Source: Desulfopila sp. IMCC35006 (GTDB lineage: Bacteria; Desulfobacterota; Desulfobulbia; Desulfobulbales; Desulfocapsaceae). From it: a stretch of DNA of 64,000 nt. Location of the stretch: contig NZ_SWCM01000006.1 in NCBI RefSeq assembly GCF_005116645.1, forward strand, positions 186,001 to 250,000. The letters are read 5' to 3'. Position numbers and translations under genes: made by a program. Positions 19,952-27,419 of the stretch are shown here, piece after piece; positions within the stretch are counted from its first letter, which is position 1, and each line of letters opens with the position of its first letter. The notes under the pieces were generated by a model. It worked only from the letters and a program-made list of their open reading frames with translations, ran no database searches and had not been told where the DNA came from.

Positions 19952-19966
19952 TCAATTGTCATGCCA
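19952..19966 (-). promoter_or_regulatory. Sigma54-type -24/-12 promoter for the SYLF gene
   Basis: On the minus strand the sequence reads TGGCAT-GACAA-TTGA, close to the TGGCAC-N5-TTGC consensus with correct GG-to-distal-element spacing. It lies 102 bp from the left end of the palindrome pair at 20068-20098, the same distance as at the other loci. The last base of the -12 element (A for C) is shared with the promoter at 53171. Confidence 0.55.
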
Positions 19967-20067
19967 GGAGGCAAACTCACAGTTTTAAATCACCCATCAC
20001 CCTTATATATTGAGACATTTTGCTAAAACTGGATCGATAAAGCAACTATCGCCAGCCACAAAAAGAA

Positions 20068-20098
20068 GGTCACATGTAACCAGTGGTCGCATGTGACC
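20068..20098. promoter_or_regulatory. Paired 14-bp palindromic activator sites (SYLF side)
   Basis: GGTCACATGTAACC at 20068-20081 and GGTCGCATGTGACC at 20085-20098, 17 bp between equivalent positions. Both are near-perfect palindromes of the shared motif GGTyryATrTrACC. Position relative to the minus-strand -24/-12 element suggests upstream activator sequences for a sigma54 enhancer-binding protein. Confidence 0.8.
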
Positions 20099-20179
20099 AC
20101 ATCCGTAAGGAGCAAATAAACCGTTGCAGGCGAAAGGAAAAACTCAATGCAACCGCATCATCAACTGGAAGACCGAAAA

Positions 20180-20211
20180 GGTTATATATGACCAATTGGT
20201 TACATATAACC
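20180..20211. promoter_or_regulatory. Paired 14-bp palindromic activator sites (csbD side)
   Basis: GGTTATATATGACC at 20180-20193 and GGTTACATATAACC at 20198-20211, 18 bp apart. The pair ends 103 bp before the plus-strand -24/-12 element at 20314. A separate GTAACC/GGTTAC inverted repeat with a 9-nt loop lies at about 20240-20260 but does not fit the 14-bp motif. Confidence 0.8.
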
Positions 20212-20313
20212 CTTTGGATTCATTTTTAAATAGCCCCCTGTAACCCCATTTTTTGGTTACTTATTGCTAAAAAATCAAAACGATGGATGACGTAACGCCG
20301 TACGTTGTAAGCA

Positions 20314-20328
20314 TGGCATAAAGATTGC
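20314..20328 (+). promoter_or_regulatory. Sigma54-type -24/-12 promoter for csbD
   Basis: TGGCAT-AAAGA-TTGC followed by TT, a strong match to the sigma54 consensus. The predicted start of transcription is near 20340, leaving a long leader of about 370 nt before the CsbD gene. The leader contains no other convincing gene. Confidence 0.75.
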
Positions 20329-20713
20329 TTATCAAATTATGACGCATGGCACTCTTACACTTGCCTTGCACCTGAGGTCCATCATTCCTCGCTATGGTCT
20401 ATGAGAAAAGAAGGGAGAAAGTTTTAGAGGTTGAATCACCTGCATGTACCGTAATCTGGAAGAACATAATGAGGTCTCTGCTCTGAATAGAGATGCCTGG
20501 CTCCCAGGAGTCGGGATGAAAAGACCTGGTCTTTTAACGTGCCATGGACGTCCCCGATGTCAAGCTGGGGATCACTAAAATGACCATCGAGAGAATCTCA
20601 CCCATAATCAACTTAGACTGCCGGCCTGTAGCCGCCTCTAGTGGGATCTGATAGAGGATATAGCGGATTCCTGCAACTGTTGCTCAAACTAACATTCAAC
20701 TGGGAGAAAAACC

Positions 20714-20893
20714 ATGAAATCAAGCACAAAAGACAACATAGAAGGCAAGATCCACCAAGTGAAAGGTAAGGTCAAACAGACCATCGGAAGTGTAGCCAAA
20801 GACCGTGATTTGGAAGCCGAAGGAAAAATTGAAAATTTAGAAGGGAAAGTTCAAGAAAAGGTCGGCGAGATCAAGAAAGTTGCTGGCAAGTAG
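20714..20893 (+). CDS. CsbD family stress-response protein
   Basis: 59 residues, ATG at 20714 after GGGAGAAAAACC. The whole protein is a CsbD-like low-complexity hydrophilic helix: NIEGKIHQVKGKVKQTIGSV then DRDLEAEGKIENLEGKVQEK, with the GK-x-x-x-x-GK repeats typical of the family. CsbD in Bacillus is SigB-dependent and E. coli YjbJ is RpoS-dependent and abundant under osmotic stress; the molecular activity is unknown. Here the only recognisable promoter is the -24/-12 element with paired activator sites, so control by sigma54 is inferred in place of a stress sigma factor. Confidence 0.92.
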   Translation: MKSSTKDNIEGKIHQVKGKVKQTIGSVAKDRDLEAEGKIENLEGKVQEKVGEIKKVAGK

Positions 20894-21133
20894 TCCTTCA
20901 ATAAAGAAACGCCACAAATGAAAGAAGCACCTTTCCGAAAAGAGCGAGAATGCCGGGCGGTTTGTTACCAGAAAAGACTCTGTAGAAATTACGATACAGA
21001 CATCAAGCATCCCCCCAGCTCTCCTTAGCAGTCGATGGTCTGCTCTTCCAGCCATGCCAAGGAGCTCTGGCAAAGGTTAGATATGGCCATTTGCGCAAAC
21101 CTAACCATCGAGCAAACCAGAACCAATCGCAAC

Positions 21134-21164
21134 TAAGGCCTGTCGGCTTGGGGCGGCCTTTTTT
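21134..21164 (+). terminator. Rho-independent terminator in the gap after csbD
   Basis: TAAGGCC (21134-21140) pairs with GGCCTTT (21155-21161), with a 14-nt loop and a T run. It lies 240 bp after the CsbD stop. The rest of the 20894-21397 gap shows no gene or regulatory site that I can support. Confidence 0.65.
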
Positions 21165-21397
21165 CATGGGCACCATTTTTGATAATCTCGTCAAAACCGC
21201 AGATTTGAAATGGTTAAGTAAAAAACTCGTATTCGAGGTGTGTGAATTTTGCTATTATTTCGGTGGAATAAAGTACGTTGTAATGATAGTGAAATTCATT
21301 ACAACAAAGAATATGAAGAATTTTTACGACACCATCATCTTCGGTTCCTTGGAAAGTGTATACAGGCAATGGTAAAATTATCAAGAAAGGTTACCTT

Positions 21398-21484
21398 ATG
21401 ATTACTAAAAACCTCGCAGTTTATGGAATCTATCCGAAGGGGCTGAGGCTGTCACTGGGCAATCGGGAGCTGGGTTGCTGGTGA
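21398..21484 (+). pseudogene. Fragment of a 17M-like/DUF1269-type general-stress gene
   Basis: An ATG with AGAAAGG upstream opens a 28-codon frame beginning MITKNLAVYGIYP, the usual start of short stress proteins with an xKNxAVxGIYxxxxxAxxAVxxLxxAGF N-terminus. The similarity stops after 13 residues. The adjacent frame reads AEAVTGQSGAGLL, hinting at a frameshift, and the downstream body is gone; the stop lies 8 nt before the DUF2914 gene. It may be a decayed gene or a short leader peptide. Confidence 0.35.
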
Positions 21485-21491
21485 AAAATCC

Positions 21492-21917
21492 ATGAAAACA
21501 CCGATTCGGAAATTGTGCCTCATCGTTGCCCTGGCTTTGGTGCTCACCACTCCCGATGCCGCTTGGAACCAGGAGGCCTCGGCCCCCTCTGCAGGCCCGG
21601 TGCTTATCAAAGCCGTTATGTGCGAGTCCATTCAGAAATTAGAACCTGTCAATCAGGCTGTCGTCTTTTCCATCGATCTGGGCCGTGTCTCATGTTTCAC
21701 GGAGTTTGACCAGGTGGTCACCCAAACCGTCATTTATCATAAATGGTATCACAAAGGGAACTTGATTTCCGCAAAACAGCTTTCACTCAACCCGCCCCGC
21801 TGGTCGTCCGTCTCCAGTATGCAGCTCAGGGATGCAGACAAAGGACCATGGCAGGTAGCTGTCACTGATGAAAACGACAATCTCCTGTATACATTACGTT
21901 TCAGTATAACGGATTAA
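21492..21917 (+). CDS. DUF2914 domain exported protein
   Basis: 141 residues with a Sec signal peptide (residues 1-24, LCLIVALALVLTTPDAAW). The mature domain matches DUF2914: LEPVNQAVVFSIDLGRVSCF, then TQTVIYHKWYHKGNLISAKQ, PPRWSSVSSMQLRDADKGPW and a C-terminal VTDENDNLLYTLRFSI strand. The fold is probably a periplasmic or extracytoplasmic beta-sandwich; function unknown. The stop is 4 nt before the diadenylate cyclase gene, so the two are certainly co-transcribed. No sigma54 element was found upstream. Confidence 0.85.
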   Translation: MKTPIRKLCLIVALALVLTTPDAAWNQEASAPSAGPVLIKAVMCESIQKLEPVNQAVVFSIDLGRVSCFTEFDQVVTQTVIYHKWYHKGNLISAKQLSLNPPRWSSVSSMQLRDADKGPWQVAVTDENDNLLYTLRFSITD

Positions 21918-21921
21918 AAGT

Positions 21922-23379
21922 ATGGACCCACTGATACAATCTCTGGTCAGTCTGCGCTGGCAGGACATCGTCGATATCCTCCTCAACAGCTATATTTTAT
22001 TCAGGCTCTACGTGCTCTTCCGGGGTACCAATGTGATTCGGATGGTCATTGCCATCGCCATGCTCTGGATCCTTGAACGGATGGCGATGAGCATGGGCCT
22101 AATCGTCACCAGCTGGGCTATGCAGGGTATTATTGCGGCCGCTGCCCTGATAATCATAATCGTATTTCGCAATGAAATTGCCGGTGTCCTGCAAGCCCGC
22201 AGTCTCAGGTCCTTCTTCTGGGGCATCCCCCAACGTCAAATCCAGACGCCGATAGAGATCATTGTAGAAAGCGTCTACGAATTGGCTCGCCATAAACTCG
22301 GTGCGCTGATTGTTCTGCCGCTGAAAAAAGGCATCGAGTCAGTGGTGCACGGGGGAATTCCCTGGCAGGGGAAACTCTCACGGGAGATGCTGTTAAGTAT
22401 TTTCTGGCATGGAACACCGGTACATGACGGTGCCACAATCATCCAGGGGGATCAGATAGTGGAAGTCGCCGCCATTCTCCCTCTATCGAAAAGTAACGAT
22501 CTGCCCTCTCACTTCGGCACTCGGCACCGTGCGGCCTTCGGACTGGCCGAGAAAACCGATGCCCTGGTCATCGTGGTTTCCGAGGAGCGTGGTGAAGTCA
22601 CGGTGTTCAAGGACGGAGCGATCATCAACATCGAGGACAGTATTGACCTGGATCGGATGCTGCGTGAACATGCCGGCACAGTACATGCCACCAAGGGAGC
22701 CAGGCATCAGACAATGGAACTGGGACTTGCGGCCATGATCTGTCTGGTGAGCATAACCAGTATCTGGTTCAGTTTTGCCCGTGGATTTGAGACCTTCATA
22801 ACTATGGAGGTGCCGGTTGAGTTCATGAACAAGGGGCCGAAAATGGAGCTTTTGGCTACATCCGCGAGCAGCGTAACGCTGCAGCTCAGCGGGTCGGGAT
22901 CGCTGATCAGGTCGGTCCGGCCCGATCAGGTGAAGGTCAAGCTCGATCTGGCAAACGCGGCGGCAGGCAGCAATCATATCGCCATTGCCAGGGACAGTAT
23001 CGTCCTGCCGCCGGGCATTCATCTCAAGCAGGTGGAACCGCAGATACTCAAGGTTAACCTCGACATGCTGGACCAGAAAAAACTGCCCATTCAACCGGAC
23101 TGGAGTGGTAAACTGCCGGCCGGGCTTATCCTGCAGGATGCACGCGTAACCCCCGACCTGGTAAAAGTTACGGGCGGCAGCCTGGCTCTCAAAGATATTC
23201 AAACCATCTATACAGAAAAAATCCCATTGGAGAATATTACCACCGACGGAAAGATATCCGTCGGTCTCATGCTGCTTCCCTCATATCTGAAGCTGGACGA
23301 CGAGTCTCAAAATCATGTCGAGGTGACTTACAAAATAGCCAGAAAACCACCTCCATCTGACGATGATGCTGCTAAGTGA
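21922..23379 (+). CDS. Diadenylate cyclase (CdaA/DisA_N) fused to YbbR-like domains
   Basis: 485 residues. Residues 10-100 hold three membrane helices as in CdaA. The DAC domain (about 105-255) converts two ATP to cyclic di-AMP and shows both signature motifs: PVHDGATII near residue 168 and GTRHRAAFGLAE near 201. A further helix (about 268-288, LGLAAMICLVSITSIWFSFA) then leads into an extracytoplasmic part with YbbR-type repeats (EVPVEFMNKGPKMELLATSA ... VKVKLDLANAAAG ... DLVKVTGGSLALKDIQTIYT). In Firmicutes the regulator CdaR is a separate YbbR protein next to CdaA; here both are one polypeptide, so sensing and synthesis are physically joined. c-di-AMP commonly governs potassium and osmolyte uptake, which fits the osmotic theme of the window (inference). 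Confidence 0.9.
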   Translation: MDPLIQSLVSLRWQDIVDILLNSYILFRLYVLFRGTNVIRMVIAIAMLWILERMAMSMGLIVTSWAMQGIIAAAALIIIIVFRNEIAGVLQARSLRSFFWGIPQRQIQTPIEIIVESVYELARHKLGALIVLPLKKGIESVVHGGIPWQGKLSREMLLSIFWHGTPVHDGATIIQGDQIVEVAAILPLSKSNDLPSHFGTRHRAAFGLAEKTDALVIVVSEERGEVTVFKDGAIINIEDSIDLDRMLREHAGTVHATKGARHQTMELGLAAMICLVSITSIWFSFARGFETFITMEVPVEFMNKGPKMELLATSASSVTLQLSGSGSLIRSVRPDQVKVKLDLANAAAGSNHIAIARDSIVLPPGIHLKQVEPQILKVNLDMLDQKKLPIQPDWSGKLPAGLILQDARVTPDLVKVTGGSLALKDIQTIYTEKIPLENITTDGKISVGLMLLPSYLKLDDESQNHVEVTYKIARKPPPSDDDAAK

Positions 23380-23468
23380 GACAAGAATGCAGGTATTCAT
23401 TCCTCAAAAATGAAATGGAGACTGATTAGATATCAAATGATAGGGATGCACCACACGTGCTGTTAACC

Positions 23469-23483
23469 TGGCACAATGATTGC
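23469..23483 (+). promoter_or_regulatory. Sigma54-type -24/-12 promoter for glgX
   Basis: TGGCAC-AATGA-TTGC, a full consensus match, 142 bp before the GlgX start. No paired palindrome was found in the 98-103 bp upstream position used at the other loci, so activation here may use a different or distant site. Confidence 0.65.
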
Positions 23484-23625
23484 GCAGCAATAGTGAATTC
23501 CGCCGGACCTTGTTGTTTGCCAAACTCGCGGCGGGGACTTATGTTGTTGAAAGTCGCCAAAGGCGACGAGAAAGCAGTGTGTACTGTTTCCATTTCCGGG
23601 CAAAAGCAGCTGACATGGTGACACT

Positions 23626-25788
23626 ATGACACATCAAAAAATGGCAATCTGGCCAGGCAATCCCTACCCGTTGGGTGCTACCTGGGACGGTGAGGGGGTC
23701 AACTTCGCCATCTTTTCCGAGTGTGCCGAGAAGGTTGAACTCTGTCTCTTTGATCAGCAGGGCCGCCAGGAGATCGAACGCATCAACCTGGCCTGGAAGA
23801 CCGACCAGGTCTGGCACTGCTACCTGCCCGAGGCGCGGCCCGGCCTTCTTTACGGTTACCGGGTCCACGGCCCTTATGACCCGGAGCGGGGTCAGCGCTT
23901 TAACCCGGCGAAGCTGCTCCTTGATCCGTATGCCAAGGCAATTTCCGGCCGGCTGCGATGGCATGACGCCCTGTTCGGCTACCAGATCGGCCATCCCCGT
24001 GAAGATCTTTCCCGCAGCCGAGCCAACAGCGCTCCCTATATGCCGAAATGCAAGGTGATCGATCCGGCATTCACCTGGGGCAACGACCGCCCACCCCATA
24101 CCTCCTGGCATGACACCATCATCTACGAGCTGCACGTAAAGGGCTTTACCTGGCAGCATCCCCAGATCCCCGCAAAGTTGCGCGGCACCTATGCAGGCTT
24201 GTCCAGTGCCCCGGCGGTTGATTACCTGAAACGTCTCGGGGTTACCGCGGTGGAACTCATGCCGGTGCATGCCGGTGTCGACGAACGTCACCTGATAGAA
24301 AAGGGTCTTTCCAATTACTGGGGCTATAATTCCATTGGTTTCTTTGTCCCGGACGGACGATATTCAGCCTACGGACTGATCAGCGAATTTAAAACCATGG
24401 TGAAAATTATGCATTCGGCCGGCATTGAGGTCATTCTCGACGTGGTGTACAACCATACAGCTGAAGGCAACCAATTAGGCCCCACCCTCTGCTTCCGGGG
24501 CATTGACAACCTTGCCTATTACCGGATTGAACCGAAAAACAACCGCAACTACATGGACTTTACCGGCTGCGGCAACACCCTGAACATGTGCCATCCACGG
24601 GTACTGCAGCTGATCATGGACAGCCTGCGCTACTGGGTGCTGGAGATGCACGTGGACGGCTTCCGTTTCGACCTGGCCTCGGCCCTGGCCAGGGAGCTTT
24701 ATGAGGTGAACCGGCTGGGTACCTTTTTCGATATCATCCATCAGGACCCGGTGCTCTCCCAGGTCAAACTGATCGCTGAGCCTTGGGACTTAGGCGAGGG
24801 CGGCTATCAGGTGGGCAATTTCCCCGTGGGGTGGACCGAATGGAACGGCAAGTACCGGGATACTCTGCGCTCCTACTGGAAAGGCGAGGGCGACAATATC
24901 GGCGAATTCGCCCACCGGCTCACCGGCTCCAGCGACCTTTACGAAAAAGGGGGCAGACGCCCTTATGCGAGCATCAACTTTGTCACCTGTCATGACGGCT
25001 TTACTCTGCACGATCTGGTGAGCTACAACGAGAAGCACAACGAGGCCAATCTCGAAAACAACCAGGACGGAGAATCGAATAACCGCAGCTGGAACTGCGG
25101 CAGCGAGGGGCCGACTGCCGATCCGCAGATTACCGCCCTCAGAGCTCGCCAGATACGCAACTTCCTCGCCAGCCTCTTCCTGTCCCAGGGGGTGCCCATG
25201 CTCCTTGCAGGCGACGAAACGGGCCGGAGCCAACAGGGCAACAACAACACCTATTGCCAGGATACGCCCCTAAGCTGGCACGACTGGACGCTCGATGTCG
25301 AACAGGAAGAGCTGCTCAGTTTCGTCCGTCGCCTGATCGCCTTGCGCAAAGCCCACCATGTCTTCCACCGCCGCCATTTTTTCCAGGGTCGTCCCATCAA
25401 AGGGTCAGGGGTCAGGGATATCATCTGGCTGGCTCCGACGGGCACGGAAATGACCGACGAGGAATGGCAGCATTCCTTTGCTCGCTGTCTGGGGCTTTAC
25501 CTTGCCGGGGATGCCCTCGAGGAACAGGATGAAAAAGGAAACCGCGTTGTGGACAACAGATTTCTCCTTCTGGTCAACGCCCACCACGACTCCATTTCCT
25601 TCACCATCCCGGATTTAGCCTCTGTACGCCGCTGGCAGCTCATACTCGACACCAGCTGGTCCAAGGGCGACCCGGGGGAAAAAATCCTCTGGGAGACCAC
25701 AGCCTGCTACCCCCTGCTCGAACATTCCATGGCACTCCTGGCGGAGTCCGATGGGTGGAAAAAAGACCCCGATGACAGCCCGACGTGA
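23626..25788 (+). CDS. glgX: Glycogen debranching enzyme (isoamylase-type GH13)
   Basis: 720 residues. Cleaves alpha-1,6 branches of phosphorylase-limit glycogen in the cytosol. An N-terminal CBM48-like domain (PLGATWDGEGVNFAIFSECA) precedes the GH13 barrel. Conserved blocks are VILDVVYNHTAEG, FRFDLASALARE (nucleophile Asp about 348), LIAEPWDLGEGGYQVGNFP (acid/base Glu about 384) and NFVTCHDGFTLHDLVSYNEK (Asp about 456). The product is full length for GlgX/TreX. A consensus sigma54 promoter lies upstream, which would place glycogen mobilisation or trehalose-precursor supply under enhancer-binding-protein control. No other glycogen gene is adjacent. Confidence 0.95.
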   Translation: MTHQKMAIWPGNPYPLGATWDGEGVNFAIFSECAEKVELCLFDQQGRQEIERINLAWKTDQVWHCYLPEARPGLLYGYRVHGPYDPERGQRFNPAKLLLDPYAKAISGRLRWHDALFGYQIGHPREDLSRSRANSAPYMPKCKVIDPAFTWGNDRPPHTSWHDTIIYELHVKGFTWQHPQIPAKLRGTYAGLSSAPAVDYLKRLGVTAVELMPVHAGVDERHLIEKGLSNYWGYNSIGFFVPDGRYSAYGLISEFKTMVKIMHSAGIEVILDVVYNHTAEGNQLGPTLCFRGIDNLAYYRIEPKNNRNYMDFTGCGNTLNMCHPRVLQLIMDSLRYWVLEMHVDGFRFDLASALARELYEVNRLGTFFDIIHQDPVLSQVKLIAEPWDLGEGGYQVGNFPVGWTEWNGKYRDTLRSYWKGEGDNIGEFAHRLTGSSDLYEKGGRRPYASINFVTCHDGFTLHDLVSYNEKHNEANLENNQDGESNNRSWNCGSEGPTADPQITALRARQIRNFLASLFLSQGVPMLLAGDETGRSQQGNNNTYCQDTPLSWHDWTLDVEQEELLSFVRRLIALRKAHHVFHRRHFFQGRPIKGSGVRDIIWLAPTGTEMTDEEWQHSFARCLGLYLAGDALEEQDEKGNRVVDNRFLLLVNAHHDSISFTIPDLASVRRWQLILDTSWSKGDPGEKILWETTACYPLLEHSMALLAESDGWKKDPDDSPT

Positions 25789-26037
25789 GCAACGGATGGC
25801 GTTCGAATCGAAAATATAAAATTATCATAGCTGCTCAGGTTCGTCATTAATGCCTTACTCCTGAAAGCTTGTCATTCGGTTCAATCCCCCCGCGGGTTGC
25901 TCTGTTCAGTATCCTCTTCGAGGGGCATTATAAAGAATCCGGGCTTATTTCCCGATTACTTGCAAAAATACCCCGCAATTGCTCTGCGGACGGTATTTTC
26001 CCGCAGTTGTCTCTATGTTGAAATTCTTTATCCAATC

Positions 26038-26940
26038 ATGAACAGACCACACAATACCTATCAATTGATAATCCGTCTCCTCAGTTTCCTGCTGCGGGTG
26101 GGCCGTGGGTTTATCTCCAACAAGGGACTGCTGCTCGCCGGCGCTGTCGCTTATTATACCTTGTTGTCAATCGTGCCATTGTCCATCCTTGCCCTGATTG
26201 TGCTCACACAATTCGTTGAAGAGCAGCAGTTGATTCTCACTTTGTCAACCTACCTGAACATGGCAGTCCCCGGTTATGCGGCAACACTGACCCAAGAGGC
26301 GCAAGCATTTCTTGAACACCGAAATGTAGTCGGAATCATAGGTTTTTTAGTCATGTTGTTTTTCAGTTCTGCAGCCTTTTCCATGCTTGAGAATGCCATG
26401 TCGGTGATCTTTTATCAACAGGACAGGATTATTCGGCGAAGATTCTTCATCTCCGTTATTATTCCGTATGCGTATATCTTTGTGATGGGATTCGGTATAG
26501 TGCTGGTGTCGTTTATTGTGGGTGCAATTAAGACTCTGGAAAGCAGGCATCTGATAATCCTCGGTTGGAGTTTAAACCTAGGAGGTACAACCGGACTGGC
26601 ACTGTCTCTTCTGGGAATTATCGGTGAAGTGTTGATACTCACCTCGATTTATCTGGTGATGCCCGTGGTGCGGGTCAGGTTTCGTCACGCGCTCATCGGG
26701 GGACTGACCGCAACGGTATTATGGGAGATCACCCGCCGAGTGCTGATCTGGTATTACGCCACCGTATCCATGGTTAATATCATTTACGGCTCCATCGCCA
26801 TAACAGTGGTGGCTCTCATAAGCATTGAGATCGTCGCAGTAATCCTGCTCCTTGGAGCCCAGGTTATTGTAGAACTGGAGCGTAAATCCGATACATTGAC
26901 CGAAGAGAAAAACGATAGCTGGCATGATCCGGGTGCCTAA
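26038..26940 (+). CDS. YihY/BrkB family inner-membrane protein
   Basis: About 300 residues with six membrane helices. The family signature is clear: KGLLLAGAVAYYTLLSIVPL, then LFFSSAAFSMLENAMSVIF, VMPVVRVRFRHALIGGLTAT, LWEITRRVLIWYYATVSMVN, IYGSIAITVVALISIEIVAV and VILLLGAQVIVELER. The frame is open back to 25897, but the ATG at 26038 fits the family start; its ribosome-binding site is weak. The biochemical role of the family is unresolved. It lies 250 bp after glgX and may be on the same transcript. Confidence 0.9.
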   Translation: MNRPHNTYQLIIRLLSFLLRVGRGFISNKGLLLAGAVAYYTLLSIVPLSILALIVLTQFVEEQQLILTLSTYLNMAVPGYAATLTQEAQAFLEHRNVVGIIGFLVMLFFSSAAFSMLENAMSVIFYQQDRIIRRRFFISVIIPYAYIFVMGFGIVLVSFIVGAIKTLESRHLIILGWSLNLGGTTGLALSLLGIIGEVLILTSIYLVMPVVRVRFRHALIGGLTATVLWEITRRVLIWYYATVSMVNIIYGSIAITVVALISIEIVAVILLLGAQVIVELERKSDTLTEEKNDSWHDPGA

Positions 26941-26944
26941 ACCC

Positions 26945-26959
26945 TGGCACAATGATTGT
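26945..26959 (+). promoter_or_regulatory. -24/-12-like element between YihY and an ATPase fragment
   Basis: TGGCAC-AATGA-TTGT, identical in 14 of 15 positions to the glgX promoter. It begins 4 bp after the YihY stop and now leads only into a dead ATPase fragment, so it may be a leftover promoter of a lost gene or chance. No palindrome pair is present at the expected distance. Confidence 0.4.
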
Positions 26960-26962
26960 TCG

Positions 26963-27256
26963 ATAAATTACCTGATCATACTGGCTGTGGCTCTGGTTGC
27001 GGTGATCATTGGTGTTGCAGTCTTTCGCGAAGACCAGATACTTACAACTCTGCAGTTCGCCCTGGTATTGACCGTGGCAGCGGTTACCGTGGCCCTGCCG
27101 ACAGTGTTGTCGGTGACCATGGCAGTAGGAGCTCGATTGGTCGCCAAGAAGAGGGTGATTGTGAATAAGTTGGTGGCAATCATTTTCCCATCAAAATTCA
27201 CAGGATATCTGGTAGTGCCTATTGTTTCGATTATATCATGCAGCATATTGCCATAA
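26963..27256 (+). pseudogene. Internal fragment of a plasma-membrane P-type H+-ATPase
   Basis: The open frame (which starts nominally at 26924 inside the YihY end) reads NYLIILAVALVAVIIGVAVF, LQFALVLTVAAVTVALPTVL and SVTMAVGARLVAKKRVIVNK. These match membrane helices M3-M4 of the fungal/plant-type P-type H+-ATPases, including the ALPTVLSVTMAVGA stretch that precedes the phosphorylation domain. The match ends at KLVAI just before where EELAG..CSDKTGTLT should follow. Everything N- and C-terminal is missing, and the conserved Pro of helix M4 is Thr (VTVALP for VPVALP). It is a deletion relic. Confidence 0.75.
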
Positions 27257-27419
27257 GGCATCTTGTCAGCAGCTGACTTTTTACACCCGATTTTTTGTTG
27301 CTTCATGGCATGTTGATCTTATATTGATACCGCAAAAGCGTATACAAACAATCGTACTTATACTTAGATGATATCCAGATGATAAAATTGATCCAGAACG
27401 CGAAGATGGTAAGCTGACC

